DNA from: Sphingopyxis fribergensis
Lineage (GTDB): Bacteria > Pseudomonadota > Alphaproteobacteria > Sphingomonadales > Sphingomonadaceae
Direction: 5' to 3'
NCBI RefSeq assembly: GCF_000803645.1
Contig: NZ_CP009122.1
Span: 3,634,501-3,698,500 of the forward strand
Length of the DNA stretch: 64,000 nt
Shown here: positions 52,358 to 61,524 of the stretch, piece by piece
Layout of the letters: each line of letters starts with the position of its first letter
Numbering within the stretch: the first letter of the stretch is position 1
The notes under the pieces: model-generated
Database searches by the model: none
The model's input: only the letters and a program-made list of their open reading frames with translations
Told to the model about the DNA's origin: nothing
Made by a program: the position numbers and the translations under genes

Positions 52358-54160
52358 TCAGTAAACGCGCGCCTTCGGCTTGATATATTCGACGTCGTCC
52401 GACAGCGTATATTCGTGGACCGGACGGTAATCGAGGCGGACGCCGCCGCCCTTGCCGCCCCAGCCGTCGAACCAGCTGATCGTGTGCTTCATCCAGTTCG
52501 CGTCGTCGCGGTTCGGGAAATCCTCGTGCGCGTGCGCGCCGCGGCTTTCCTTGCGGTTGAACGCCGAATGCATCGTCACGGTCGCCTGCGAAATCAGGTT
52601 GTCGAGCTCGAGCGTTTCGATGAGGTCGGTGTTCCAGATCAGGCTGCGGTCGGTGACATGGATGTCGTTCATCCGCTGATAGGTCTTGGTCAGCTTTTCC
52701 TTGCCCTCGGCCATCAGTTCGTCGGTGCGGAACACCGCGGCGTGCGCAGACATTGCGCGCTGCATTTCGAGGCGGATTTCGGCGGTCGGCGAGCCGCCAT
52801 TGGCGTTGCGGAAATGGTCGAGGCGGCCGAGCGCAAGGTCGGCGCTGTCCTTGGGCAGCGGCTGTTGTGCCGCGCCGGGGGTGATGATTTCCTTGAGCCG
52901 GTGACCCGTCGCGCGTCCAAAGACGACGAGGTCGATCAGGCTGTTCGAGCCGAGGCGGTTCGCGCCGTGGACCGACACGCACGCCGCTTCACCGACCGCG
53001 AACAGGCCGGGGACGACGGTGTCGGGGCCATCCTTGCCCAAGGTCACGACTTCGCCATGATAGTTACAAGGGATGCCGCCCATATTATAATGGACCGTCG
53101 GTACGACGGGCAGCGGCTGGCGCGTCAGGTCGACGCCCGCGAAAACCTTGCCGCTTTCGGTGATCCCCGGAAGGCGTTCGTGGAGCACCGCGGGATCGAT
53201 ATGATCGAGGTGCAGGAAGATATGATCCTTGTGCGGGCCGACGCCGCGGCCTTCGCGGATTTCGAGCGCCATCGAACGCGAGACGACGTCGCGCGATGCC
53301 AGATCCTTCGCCGAGGGGGCGTAGCGTTCCATGAAACGCTCGCCCTCGGAATTGGTGAGATAACCGCCCTCGCCGCGCGCGCCCTCGGTGATGAGGACGC
53401 CGGCGCCGTAGATGCCGGTCGGGTGGAACTGGACGAATTCCATGTCCTGCAAAGGCAGGCCGGCGCGCAGCACCATGCCGCCGCCGTCACCGGTGCAGGT
53501 ATGCGCCGAGGTCGCGGTGAAATAGCTGCGGCCATAACCGCCGGTCGCGAGAACGACGGCCTGCGAGCGGAAACGGTGGATGCTGCCATCCTCGAGGCAC
53601 ATCGCGATAACGCCGCGGCAGGCGCCGTCTTCCATGATCAGGTCGAGCGCGAAATATTCGACGAAGAAGTCAGCGTCGTACTTCAGGCTCTGCTGATAGA
53701 GCGCGTGGAGCATCGCATGGCCGGTGCGGTCGGCCGCTGCGGCGGTGCGCTGCACCGGCGGGCCTTCGCCCATATTCTGCATATGGCCGCCGAACGGGCG
53801 CTGGTAGATGGTGCCGTCCTGATTGCGACTGAACGGCACGCCGGCGTGCTCGAGTTCATAGACCGCGTTCGGCGCCTCGCGCACCATATATTCGATCGCG
53901 TCCTGGTCGCCGAGCCAGTCAGAGCCCTTGACGGTGTCGTACATATGCCACTGCCAATGGTCGGGCGAATTGTTGCCGAGCGAGGCGGCGATGCCGCCCT
54001 GCGCGGCAACGGTGTGGCTGCGTGTCGGGAACACTTTGGTGATGCAGGCGGTCTTGAGTCCGGCTTCGGCGCTGCCCATCGTGGCGCGCAGGCCCGACCC
54101 GCCGGCCCCGACGACGACTGTGTCATAGATATGGTCGATGATCTTATAGGCTTCGGTCAT
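52358..54160 (-). CDS. sdhA: Succinate dehydrogenase flavoprotein subunit
   Basis: The 600-residue protein matches Sdh[21 protein letters not shown] binds [18 protein letters not shown] carries the His that covalently holds the flavin, and [14 protein letters not shown] and HTISWFDG motifs are at the C-terminus. It oxidises succinate to fumarate at the inner membrane face. The ATG at 54160 begins one base after the sdhD stop; a longer frame to 54301 is not supported. The expected sdhB does not follow. Confidence 0.96.
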   Translation of the reverse strand: MTEAYKIIDHIYDTVVVGAGGSGLRATMGSAEAGLKTACITKVFPTRSHTVAAQGGIAASLGNNSPDHWQWHMYDTVKGSDWLGDQDAIEYMVREAPNAVYELEHAGVPFSRNQDGTIYQRPFGGHMQNMGEGPPVQRTAAAADRTGHAMLHALYQQSLKYDADFFVEYFALDLIMEDGACRGVIAMCLEDGSIHRFRSQAVVLATGGYGRSYFTATSAHTCTGDGGGMVLRAGLPLQDMEFVQFHPTGIYGAGVLITEGARGEGGYLTNSEGERFMERYAPSAKDLASRDVVSRSMALEIREGRGVGPHKDHIFLHLDHIDPAVLHERLPGITESGKVFAGVDLTRQPLPVVPTVHYNMGGIPCNYHGEVVTLGKDGPDTVVPGLFAVGEAACVSVHGANRLGSNSLIDLVVFGRATGHRLKEIITPGAAQQPLPKDSADLALGRLDHFRNANGGSPTAEIRLEMQRAMSAHAAVFRTDELMAEGKEKLTKTYQRMNDIHVTDRSLIWNTDLIETLELDNLISQATVTMHSAFNRKESRGAHAHEDFPNRDDANWMKHTISWFDGWGGKGGGVRLDYRPVHEYTLSDDVEYIKPKARVY

Positions 54161-54161
54161 C

Positions 54162-54569
54162 TTACATGCCCCCCGGAGCGAGCCCGGTGGCGGGCGCCAG
54201 CGCGATGCGGATGATGGCGAAAATGCCGTAAGCGGCGCCGCCGATCGCGTAGAAGTTGAGAAGGACGAGCGACAGCAGCTTGGCCGCCTCGCCGTGGACA
54301 TAATCCTCGATCATCACCTGCAGCCCGAGGCGCAAATGCCAGAAGACGTTCGCGGTCATTAGGATCAGCGCGAGCGCGACGGTCGGGTTCGACGCCCAGC
54401 GCAACACCGCAGCATGATCGCCGAGCGGCAGCCGGAACATCGAGACGACGAACCAGGTGACGAGCAGGATGTTGCCGAGCGCGGTCAGGCGCTGCTGGAT
54501 CCAGTGGTGCGAGCCATGATGCGACGAGCCGAGCCCGCGCACACGGCCGAGACGCGTTCCATTACCCAT
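54162..54569 (-). CDS. sdhD: Succinate dehydrogenase hydrophobic membrane anchor subunit
   Basis: The 135-residue protein has three membrane helices ([37 protein letters not shown] and [19 protein letters not shown]) and [14 protein letters not shown] at its N-terminus, the family position. [16 protein letters not shown] holds the expected heme-binding His. It anchors SdhA and SdhB in the membrane with SdhC. The start overlaps sdhC by 8 bases. Confidence 0.92.
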   Translation of the reverse strand: MGNGTRLGRVRGLGSSHHGSHHWIQQRLTALGNILLVTWFVVSMFRLPLGDHAAVLRWASNPTVALALILMTANVFWHLRLGLQVMIEDYVHGEAAKLLSLVLLNFYAIGGAAYGIFAIIRIALAPATGLAPGGM

Positions 54570-55011
54570 TGAGCGCCCCCTTGAAGACATAGAGCCAGAC
54601 TGCGGCGGTCGCGGTGATCGAGCCGACAAAAACAAGGATCGAGAAGATCTTGTTCGTCTTGAGCTCATAGCCCGCGCCGGTGTCGAGCACGAAGTGACGC
54701 AGGCCCGAGAAGAGATGCTGGAAGAACGCCCAGGTCAGGCCGATCAGCACGACCTTGCCGAGGATATTGGTGATCTGGTGGAGCGTGCCGATCTCCGGGC
54801 TGGGATCGTGCCACACGCAGGCGAGGAACGCCGCATAGGCATCGGGCCCCGCGGCGAGTGCGCCGAGCCACCAGAGAAACATCAGGCCGCCGACGATCGC
54901 GAGACCGTCGCCGCTGACGCGGTGGAAGATGGAGACCGCCATCGCGGGGCTCCATTTATATACCTGCAAATGCGGGGAGCGCGGACGCGCGCTCGGTTCG
55001 TTGCCAGCCAT
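54562..55011 (-). CDS. sdhC: Succinate dehydrogenase cytochrome b556 subunit
   Basis: The 149-residue protein has the SdhC signature SPHLQVYKWSPAMAVSIFHR, then SGDGLAIVGGLMFLWWLGAL, and HLFSGLRHFVLDTGAGY with the axial heme His, across three helices. It is the promoter-proximal gene of sdhCDA. The gap upstream (55012-55353) contains a repeat A fragment, so the promoter must lie in the first 150 bases or so. Confidence 0.94.
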   Translation of the reverse strand: MAGNEPSARPRSPHLQVYKWSPAMAVSIFHRVSGDGLAIVGGLMFLWWLGALAAGPDAYAAFLACVWHDPSPEIGTLHQITNILGKVVLIGLTWAFFQHLFSGLRHFVLDTGAGYELKTNKIFSILVFVGSITATAAVWLYVFKGALNG

Positions 55012-55188
55012 ATCAGCCCTGTCCTGACTCTAAACGGTCGATGCGGTGCCGGTTAAGCCTTCCCGCCACGATATGCAATTGCTTAGGAGCATAGGCGAAT
55101 GAATTGCGGACGTGTCGTTCGATCTCCGTCGGTCCGAGCGCCGTGGATCTCGCCTTGCATGGTAGCTAACGACCGGGGAGCTGCCATA

Positions 55189-55238
55189 AAGCCCTCTCCC
55201 TTTGGGAGAGGGTGAACGTCCGCTCACCACCCTAAAAC
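55189..55238. repeat. Dispersed repeat family A, copy 4 (partial, inverted)
   Basis: In reverse orientation, GTTTTAGGGTGGTGAGCGG and the CCTCTCCC/GGGAGAGG pair match the end of copies 1-3. It lies in the 342-base gap (55012-55353) between sdhC and the 86-residue protein; the rest of that gap shows no gene, only GCTAACGACC at 55165-55174, which also occurs beside the family C copy near 25299. Confidence 0.78.
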
Positions 55239-55353
55239 GGTCATTTGGCCACAACGAAAAAAGGGCGGCACATGGCCACCCTTCCCGGCCCCGGCTCAAG
55301 TCCAGGATAGCGCATTTCGACGGCCACACGCTTTCAGCGCGTGAGAAAATGCC

Positions 55354-55614
55354 TCACTTGATCTTGCCGCGGTTCGCGTAGAGCAGCGCCGCAATCACCG
55401 CAGCTGAACCGATACCGAGACCGGCGGCAGCCGCGGTTTTCCATCCGCGCTTGACGTTTTCGCCCTTCGACGCTTCTTTGTCGGCTGCTTCGGCGGCGTC
55501 CGCAGCTTCCTTCTGCTGCTGCCGCTCACGCGCAGCGCGCAGCACTTCATTTTCTTCCTGTTCGTCGTCGCCTGAAGAGGTGGGCGGCGGCGGGGGGGGC
55601 GCTTGGTCGGTCAT
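55354..55614 (-). CDS. Small acidic-to-membrane protein downstream of ald
   Basis: The 86-residue product has a Pro/acidic start (QAPPPPPPTSSGDDEQEEN), a charged Ala/Glu/Lys coiled-coil-like stretch (RERQQQKEAADAAEAADKEA) and one C-terminal membrane helix (AAAAGLGIGSAAVIAALLYA), ending NRGKIK. It begins 21 bases after the ald stop and may share its transcript. It resembles tail-anchored small proteins; function unknown. Confidence 0.65.
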   Translation of the reverse strand: MTDQAPPPPPPTSSGDDEQEENEVLRAARERQQQKEAADAAEAADKEASKGENVKRGWKTAAAAGLGIGSAAVIAALLYANRGKIK

Positions 55615-55635
55615 CGTCTCACTTATGTCCTTTTG

Positions 55636-56751
55636 TCAGGCGAGTGCCTGCTCCACAGGCACATAATCGGTTCCGATCGCCTCCGCTACGGCTTCGAACG
55701 TCACCTTACCATTCCAAACGTTCAAACCCTGCGCAAGATGCACGTCGCGTTTCAACGCTTCTTTCCACCCCAGATCGGCGATGCGCAGCGCGTGCGGCAG
55801 GGTGACGTTGTTGAGCGCATAGGTGCTGGTGCGCGCGACCGCGCCCGGCATGTTCGCGACCGCATAATGGACGATGCCGTCGACGACATAGGTCGGGTCG
55901 GCGTGGGTGGTCGCGTGGCTGGTCTCAAAACAGCCGCCCTGGTCGATCGCGACGTCGACGAGCACCGAGCCGGGGCGCATCGTGCCGAGCATTTCGCGCG
56001 TGACGAGCTTGGGCGCTTCGGCTCCGGGAATCAGCACCGCGCCGATGACGAGGTCGGCCTCGGCGACGCATTCGGCCAGATTGGCGCGGTTCGAGAAGCG
56101 CGTCTTGGCGCGCGCCTCGAAAAAGGTGCCGACGCGCTCCAGCACTTCGGGATCGCGGTCGAGGATGGTGACGTCGGCGCCGAGGCCTGCCGCCATCTGC
56201 GCCGCGTTGAAACCGACGACGCCGCCGCCGATGATGCAGATCTTGCCCGGCGCGACGCCGGGAACGCCGCCGAGCAGCACCCCGCGGCCGCCATGCGCCT
56301 TTTCGAGCGCGGTCGCGCCGGCTTGGATCGACATGCGCCCCGCGACCTGGCTCATCGGTTTGAGCAGCGGCAGGCCGCCGTGCGGCGAGGTCACGGTCTC
56401 ATAGGCGATGCACACCGCACCCGATGCCATCAGGTCGCGCGTCTGGTCGGGATCGGGCGCCAGGTGGAGATAGGTGTAGAGGATCTGGCCCTCGCGCAGC
56501 ATCGCGCGTTCGACCGGCTGGGGTTCCTTGACCTTCACGACCATCTCGCAGGTCGCGAAAATCTCTTCCGCCGTCTGGACGATCTCGGCGCCGGCCTCGA
56601 CATAATAGCGGTCGTGCGCGCCAATGCCTTCGCCCGCGCCGGTCTGCACCAGCACGCGGTGGCCGTGGACGACGAGCTCGCGCGCGCTTTCGGGGGTCAG
56701 CCCGACGCGATATTCGTGATTCTTGATTTCCTTGGGGGTGCCGATGATCAT
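55636..56751 (-). CDS. ald: Alanine dehydrogenase
   Basis: The 371-residue enzyme matches Ald: [20 protein letters not shown] at the start, [14 protein letters not shown] with substrate-binding Lys, the NAD-binding [20 protein letters not shown] and [20 protein letters not shown] near the end. It oxidatively deaminates L-alanine to pyruvate and ammonia. ATG at 56751 gives the normal length; the longer frame to 56766 is unlikely. It is divergent from an Lrp/AsnC regulator that probably controls it, as AldR does in other bacteria. Confidence 0.96.
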   Translation of the reverse strand: MIIGTPKEIKNHEYRVGLTPESARELVVHGHRVLVQTGAGEGIGAHDRYYVEAGAEIVQTAEEIFATCEMVVKVKEPQPVERAMLREGQILYTYLHLAPDPDQTRDLMASGAVCIAYETVTSPHGGLPLLKPMSQVAGRMSIQAGATALEKAHGGRGVLLGGVPGVAPGKICIIGGGVVGFNAAQMAAGLGADVTILDRDPEVLERVGTFFEARAKTRFSNRANLAECVAEADLVIGAVLIPGAEAPKLVTREMLGTMRPGSVLVDVAIDQGGCFETSHATTHADPTYVVDGIVHYAVANMPGAVARTSTYALNNVTLPHALRIADLGWKEALKRDVHLAQGLNVWNGKVTFEAVAEAIGTDYVPVEQALA

Positions 56752-56869
56752 GGTCGCTCTCCACATATGGATGTCGCCGACGATCGACAGGACCGCCGAA
56801 ACTTGTCGGCGCTTGTATCAGGAAAGGCGTGCGAGGTGCTTGCATATGCTCCTCTGATTTTGCACAAGC

Positions 56870-56886
56870 GCGCGATATTTTCGCGC
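56870..56886. promoter_or_regulatory. Palindrome in the ald-lrp gap
   Basis: GCGCGA (56870-56875), TATTT, TCGCGC (56881-56886) is a perfect 6-bp palindrome with an AT-rich centre, a shape typical of Lrp-type operators. It is 21 bases before the lrp start and about 120 from ald. Confidence 0.4.
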
Positions 56887-56907
56887 CATATGGGCTGATC
56901 ACGCAAT

Positions 56908-57375
56908 ATGATTGATCGCATCGACGCAAAGCTGCTTCACCTGCTGCAACGCGAAGGCCCCAAGCCGGCGGCCGAGCTTGGCGAGATCGTCGGGCTGTCG
57001 GCCTCGGCGTGCCACCGGCGCATCCGTGCGCTCGAGGCGGCGGGGATCATCACCGGCTATGCCGCGCGGCTCGCCCCCGATCGCATCGGCCTCGGGCTCG
57101 ACGTCTTCGTCGATATCAGCCTGACGTCGCAGAGCGAAGAGGCGCTGACCGCGTTCGAAAGCGCGGTGAAGAGTTTTGACGAGATCCTCGAATGCCAGCT
57201 TTTGTCGGGAGCGTCGGATTATCGCCTCCGCGTCGCGGCGCGCAACGTCGCCGATTTCGACCGCCTGCACCGCCATTGCCTGTCGCGCCTGCCTGGCGTC
57301 GCGGCGATGCACAGCGCCTTTGCGCTGCGCACGATCAAGGCGTTCGAGGGCTATCCGGTGCCTGCCGCGGGTTAA
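56908..57375 (+). CDS. Lrp/AsnC family transcriptional regulator
   Basis: The 155-residue protein has an N-terminal winged helix (LLHLLQREGPKPAAELGEIV, LSASACHRRIRALEAAGIIT) and a RAM/AsnC ligand-binding domain (DVFVDISLTSQSEEALTAFE, ECQLLSGASDYRLRV). The divergent ald gene makes alanine the likely effector. The sequence upstream of the start lacks a good Shine-Dalgarno sequence. Its stop TAA overlaps a CtrA-like half site. Confidence 0.93.
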   Translation: MIDRIDAKLLHLLQREGPKPAAELGEIVGLSASACHRRIRALEAAGIITGYAARLAPDRIGLGLDVFVDISLTSQSEEALTAFESAVKSFDEILECQLLSGASDYRLRVAARNVADFDRLHRHCLSRLPGVAAMHSAFALRTIKAFEGYPVPAAG

Positions 57376-57386
57376 CGACGAATTTA
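57372..57386 (+). promoter_or_regulatory. CtrA-like site upstream of the chemoreceptor gene
   Basis: TTAA (57372-57375), seven bases, TTTA (57383-57386) differs from the CtrA box TTAA-N7-TTAA by one base. The first half covers the lrp stop codon, so chance is possible. It is about 93 bases before the chemoreceptor ATG. Confidence 0.35.
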
Positions 57387-57478
57387 CCAGTTGAGACGCA
57401 TATCTCGTTCACCAGTTTAGCAGACGCATGTGGGCGGCAGATCCGCACGTCTTTGGGATCGATCGGGGAAGCAGGATC

Positions 57479-58831
57479 ATGGTGAAGGAAAATCCCATTC
57501 ATAAGCAGCAAATCGACCCGATTCTGATGGCCGACCGCTTTCCCTATTATGATCTCGACGGACATCTGGCCGCCGACGCCGCCGAAATCTATGGCATCAT
57601 CGCCGGGCGCGAGGAGCATATCGCGCGCGCCTATTGGCAGGCGTTCAACGCGCTGCCGAGCATCGAGCGCAAGGTCGAGGGCGAGATGTTCGAATCCTAT
57701 GTGCAGGGCAGCGCGCGCCACACCGCGGCCAAATATCGCGACGCCGCGGGACAGGAGGTCGCGACGATCGCCTGTCAGAACACGCATATGGCACGGCGCG
57801 TGAAGCTGCCGCTCGCATCGGTCATGTCGTGCATCGCCGAAAGCCTGCGCCTGACGATCGAGTTCGTGATCGACGCCACCGCCGGCGACACCGCCCGCCA
57901 GACGCGGCTGACGGCCGCGATCAACCGCCTGTCGCTGCTCGAATTCGACATCATGCAGCGCTATGCGACCAAGCTCGACCGCGCGGTGATTTCGAGCGAG
58001 CGGCTGACGCTCGCGGGCGATTTCGACCGCTCGATCGCCTCGCTGGTGCAGGACACCGACGGGGTGCGGGACCAGCTCGCCAAGCAGGCGGCCTCGGCCG
58101 ACCAGGCGGCAAAGGGCATGATCGCGAAGACGAGCGAAGTCGCCGCCGCGTCCGAACAATCGGCGATGGCGATGCGCGAAGCCGCCTCGACCGCCGCCGG
58201 GCTGATCCGCGCGATCGAGGATGCGCGCAGCGAAGTCGAAGCCTCCGCCAGCGTCGCGACGCGCGCGTCGGAGCAGGCGGGCGAAGCCGTCGCGATGTCC
58301 GAAGCGCTGTCGCATCACGCCGAATCGATCGAATCCATTTTGGGATTGATCCGCGAGATTGCGGGCCAGACGAATCTCCTCGCGCTCAACGCCACGATCG
58401 AAGCCGCCCGCGCGGGCGAATCGGGGCGCGGCTTTGCCGTGGTTGCGCAGGAAGTGAAAAGCCTCGCCAACGAAACCGCGCGCGCGACCGACGATATCGC
58501 GGGCAAGATCACCGCGATCCAACAGGCGACCAAGGGATCGGTCAGCGCGAACCAGTCGATCCAGGCGACGATCGTCGAAGTGCAGAATTCGGCGCAGCGC
58601 ATCCGCGATGCGATGGACGCACAGGCGCAGACGGTCACCTCGATCACCGCCGCGGTCGACGAAACCGCGCTCGCCGCCGATTCGATGTCGTCGACGATCG
58701 CTAGCATCCGCAACGATTCGGGCATGGTCGCGAGCGAGATCAGCGTGCTGAGCCAGGAATTCGCCAAGATGGGCGGCCGGTTGCAGCAACTCGAACAGGC
58801 CGCTAGCGAATTCAGCCGCCGGGTGGCGTAA
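57479..58831 (+). CDS. Soluble methyl-accepting chemotaxis protein with globin-like N-terminus
   Basis: The 450-residue protein has no membrane helix. Residues about 30-180 look like a globin-coupled sensor domain; [11 protein letters not shown] (residues about 102-112) fits the proximal heme His region (His103). Residues about 250-430 are the coiled-coil signalling domain, with tip [20 protein letters not shown] and [20 protein letters not shown]. It should sense O2 or another gas and drive CheA. GCAGGA precedes ATG 57479. No che genes are nearby. Confidence 0.85.
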   Translation: MVKENPIHKQQIDPILMADRFPYYDLDGHLAADAAEIYGIIAGREEHIARAYWQAFNALPSIERKVEGEMFESYVQGSARHTAAKYRDAAGQEVATIACQNTHMARRVKLPLASVMSCIAESLRLTIEFVIDATAGDTARQTRLTAAINRLSLLEFDIMQRYATKLDRAVISSERLTLAGDFDRSIASLVQDTDGVRDQLAKQAASADQAAKGMIAKTSEVAAASEQSAMAMREAASTAAGLIRAIEDARSEVEASASVATRASEQAGEAVAMSEALSHHAESIESILGLIREIAGQTNLLALNATIEAARAGESGRGFAVVAQEVKSLANETARATDDIAGKITAIQQATKGSVSANQSIQATIVEVQNSAQRIRDAMDAQAQTVTSITAAVDETALAADSMSSTIASIRNDSGMVASEISVLSQEFAKMGGRLQQLEQAASEFSRRVA

Positions 58832-58861
58832 AACAGCCGCCTCCCCCGCTTGGCAAGCCCT

Positions 58862-58883
58862 GCCCCGCTGCCTAAGGCGGGGC
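58862..58883 (+). promoter_or_regulatory. Hairpin abutting the SDR start
   Basis: GCCCCGC (58862-58868), loop TGCCTAAG, GCGGGGC (58877-58883) is a perfect 7-bp stem that touches the ATG at 58884. No Shine-Dalgarno sequence is present. It mirrors the arrangement before pmbA at 1564-1585. Confidence 0.55.
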
Positions 58884-59576
58884 ATGAGCACGCATATCCT
58901 GATCACCGGCGCGAGCCGCGGCATCGGCGCCGCGATCGCCGAGGCCCTCACCCTCGACGCGACCAAGGTCGTCGCGCTGTCGAGCGCCGACGGCGACCTT
59001 GCGGACCCGGCGACGCCCGACCGGCTGTGGCAGGCGAGCCTCGACCGGCTGGCTGGCCGGATCGACGTGCTGGTGAACAATGCCGGGGTGTTCGAAGCCA
59101 ATCCGATCGGCGATCCCGACGCCGAGTGGCTCGCGAACTGGAACCGCACGATGCAGGTCAATCTGACCGCGAGCGCACAACTCTGCCGCCATGCGGTGCT
59201 GCACTGGCAGGAACGCGGCGTTCCCGGCCGCATCGTCAATATCGCCAGCCGCGCCGCCTATCGCGGCGACAGCCCCGCGCACTGGCATTATGCGGCGTCG
59301 AAATCGGGCATGGTCGCGATGACCAAGACGATCGCGCGTGCCTATGCCAAGGACGGCATCCTTGCCTTTGCGATCTGTCCCGGCTTCACGATGACGGGGA
59401 TGGCCGAGGAGTATCTGGCGAGCCGCGGCGGCGACAAATTGCTCGCCGACATTCCGCTCGGCCGCGTCGCGATGCCCGATGAGGTCGGCGAGATGGCGCG
59501 CTGGTGTGCGCTCGACGCCCCGCCGTCGATGACCGGCGCGGTGCTCGATGTGAATGGCGCGAGTTATGTGCGCTAA
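58884..59576 (+). CDS. SDR family NAD(P)-dependent oxidoreductase
   Basis: The 230-residue protein has ILITGASRGIGAAIAEALTL (TGxxxGIG), VLVNNAGVFEANPIG and the catalytic YxxxK in WHYAASKSGMVAM. The end MTGAVLDVNGASYVR is the usual substrate-loop/tail form, close to FabG-like reductases. The substrate is unknown. It stands alone between the chemoreceptor and prmA. Confidence 0.9.
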   Translation: MSTHILITGASRGIGAAIAEALTLDATKVVALSSADGDLADPATPDRLWQASLDRLAGRIDVLVNNAGVFEANPIGDPDAEWLANWNRTMQVNLTASAQLCRHAVLHWQERGVPGRIVNIASRAAYRGDSPAHWHYAASKSGMVAMTKTIARAYAKDGILAFAICPGFTMTGMAEEYLASRGGDKLLADIPLGRVAMPDEVGEMARWCALDAPPSMTGAVLDVNGASYVR

Positions 59577-59587
59577 TTTCACGCCTT

Positions 59588-59661
59588 CGTCATTCCCGCG
59601 AAAGCGGGAATCCCGCTTCTGGCGCGGAGAAAGCGGGATTCCCGCCTTCGCGGGAATGACG
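59588..59661. repeat. Dispersed palindromic repeat, family C copy 2
   Basis: CGTCATTCCCGCGAAAGCGG on the left and CCGCCTTCGCGGGAATGACG on the right are inverted ends, with AGCGGGATTCCC/GGGAATCCCGCT inner arms. Copy 1 is at 25333-25412. It lies between the SDR stop and the prmA start. Confidence 0.88.
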
Positions 59662-59672
59662 GGTTTGGGTAA

Positions 59673-60644
59673 ATGAGCTGGATCGTCTCGCTCCCCTGCA
59701 CCCGCCCCGAGGCCGAGGCGCTGTCAGGCGAGATTCCCGAACTCGATGCGCTGGTCGAAGCGCCCGTCGTCGTAACACGCGAGATCGACGAGGATGCAGG
59801 GCTGTGGCAGCTCGACGCCTATATGGACGACAAGCCCGGCGCGGCGCTGCTGAAGCTGCTCCAGTCATTCGTGCCGAGCGCAAAGGGCCAGACCCCCGTC
59901 GTCGCGGAATTGCCCGAAGAAGATTGGGTCACGCTGTCGCAGCAGGGGCTCGAGCCCGTGCAGGCCGGGCGCTTTTTCGTCCACACGAGCAGCTATGCCG
60001 ACCGCGTTCCGGCAGGGACTACACCCTTTCTGATCGACGCGAGTCAGGCGTTCGGCACCGGCGGGCACGACACGACCGCAGGCTGCCTGGCGATGCTCGA
60101 CCAGCTGGCGCGGCAGGGCGCGAGTCCGCGCAATATTGCCGATATCGGCACCGGCACCGGGCTGCTCGCCTTTGCCGCAATGGCACTTTGGCCGCGCGCG
60201 AAGACGATCGCGTCGGACATCGACCCCGCAAGCATTTTCGTGACGCGCGACAATGCGGCGATAAACGGCGTTCCGCTTGGTCGCGGCGGCGGCGGCCTCG
60301 GGCTCGCCGTCGCCCCGGGGACCGATCACCCGTCGATCAAGCATCGCGCACCCTATGACCTCGTCATCGCGAACATCCTCGCCGGCCCGCTGATCACCCT
60401 CGCTCCCGATATCGCCGCCGCGACCGCGCCGGGTGGCCATGCAATCCTTGCGGGGTTGATCGCGCGCCAGATGGAGCCGGTGCTCGCCGCCTATCGCGCG
60501 CAGGGTTTCCGCCTCGCGGTGCGCGGCGGCAGCGCCGAATGGCCGTGCCTGTTGCTGATCAAGCGCCGCCGTTACGGCTGGCGCCGCAAGGAACGCGCGT
60601 TCCACCGCGCCAGCCCCTCGGATGCGAGCTTCGGAAGCTGGTAA
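59673..60644 (+). CDS. prmA: 50S ribosomal protein L11 methyltransferase
   Basis: The 323-residue protein has the PrmA order: an N-terminal substrate-recognition part, then the SAM motif IADIGTGTGLLAFAAMALWP, DIDPASIFVTRDNAAIN and ANILAGPLITLAPDI (N-I-L substrate motif). It trimethylates L11 on the ribosome. The start follows the repeat directly, with ATG at 59673 preceded by GGGTTTGGGTAA, no clear ribosome site. A small basic tail (KRRRYGWRRKERAF) follows the fold. Confidence 0.92.
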   Translation: MSWIVSLPCTRPEAEALSGEIPELDALVEAPVVVTREIDEDAGLWQLDAYMDDKPGAALLKLLQSFVPSAKGQTPVVAELPEEDWVTLSQQGLEPVQAGRFFVHTSSYADRVPAGTTPFLIDASQAFGTGGHDTTAGCLAMLDQLARQGASPRNIADIGTGTGLLAFAAMALWPRAKTIASDIDPASIFVTRDNAAINGVPLGRGGGGLGLAVAPGTDHPSIKHRAPYDLVIANILAGPLITLAPDIAAATAPGGHAILAGLIARQMEPVLAAYRAQGFRLAVRGGSAEWPCLLLIKRRRYGWRRKERAFHRASPSDASFGSW

Positions 60645-60662
60645 GCTAAACACTGGAAATAT

Positions 60663-60697
60663 CCCGACGATTTGCTAATCTGATGCAAATCATCGGG
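60663..60697 (+). promoter_or_regulatory. Inverted repeat covering the ribosome binding site
   Basis: CCCGACGATTTGC (60663-60675), loop TAATCTGAT, GCAAATCATCGGG (60685-60697) pair with one mismatch. The right arm includes the CGGGAGA-type ribosome binding site (60694-60700) of the gene at 60709, so RNA folding could block translation; alternatively it is an operator. Confidence 0.6.
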
Positions 60698-60708
60698 AGA
60701 AATCGGGC

Positions 60709-61521
60709 ATGAGCCTGTTTGCCGTCCTAGCCCTGCTCGTCGCTGCGCCCGTCGCCGGCGACGATCCCGACGCGATCATCGTCACCGGAACCCCCGTCAC
60801 GCGCGAAGAAGCGAAGAAGCGCGCCGCAGAATATGTGCGGCGCGCCGGGATCGCGCAGCTGAAGCCCCTGGCGCGGTGGGTCGATCCCGTGTGCCCGCGC
60901 ACGGTCGGCGTCAGCGATATGGTCGCGGGCATCGTCAACGCGCGCGTTCGCACGGTTGCCACGGCTGCCGGCGCACCTGTTGCCCCTGCGGATTGTCAGG
61001 CCAATATCGTCATCGCCTTCAGCGCGGACGGACGAAGCCTCGCACGCGCGGTACGCCGCAAAGCGCCCGACCAATTCGCCGAGCTGGCGCCGGTGGCGCG
61101 CGACCGCGTGCTCGACGGGACGAGCGCGATCCGCTGGTGGTACACGACGCGCGACGAAAGCCGCGACGGCATGCCGATCAGCGACTTTTACGTGAAGCTC
61201 TACAACAGCAGCATCGTCAGCACGCAGGTCGTGCGTGCGCTGCAAACGGCGACCGTGGTGATCGATGTCGAACAGGCCGACGGCATGCCGCTTGATTCGG
61301 TCGCCGCCTATGCCGCGATGGTCGCGCTCGCCGAGTTCCGAAGCAATCCGCCGCCGCCGAAGGAGTCGATCCTGGCGCTGTTCGACGGCGAGACCGAGCG
61401 CCGCGAACTGTCGAGCCACGATGCGGCGCTGCTGCGCGGAATCTATACGGTGCCGCCCGATCGCGAAGCCTATCAGCAGCGGCGCCAGCTGGTGACGACG
61501 GTGCGCAAAAGCGGCGAGTAA
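60709..61521 (+). CDS. Secreted hypothetical protein
   Basis: The 270-residue product has a signal peptide (MSLFAVLALLVAAPVAG, short) followed by DDPDAIIVTGTPVTREEAK, an -IVTG- sequence common in sphingomonad exported proteins. Later parts contain a Cys pair (PVCPRTV, PADCQAN) and ADGRSLARAVRRK; no enzyme motif was found. Its TAA-side end lies 3 bases from the convergent phhA stop. The upstream hairpin suggests translational control. Function unknown. Confidence 0.7.
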   Translation: MSLFAVLALLVAAPVAGDDPDAIIVTGTPVTREEAKKRAAEYVRRAGIAQLKPLARWVDPVCPRTVGVSDMVAGIVNARVRTVATAAGAPVAPADCQANIVIAFSADGRSLARAVRRKAPDQFAELAPVARDRVLDGTSAIRWWYTTRDESRDGMPISDFYVKLYNSSIVSTQVVRALQTATVVIDVEQADGMPLDSVAAYAAMVALAEFRSNPPPPKESILALFDGETERRELSSHDAALLRGIYTVPPDREAYQQRRQLVTTVRKSGE

Positions 61522-61524
61522 GCG

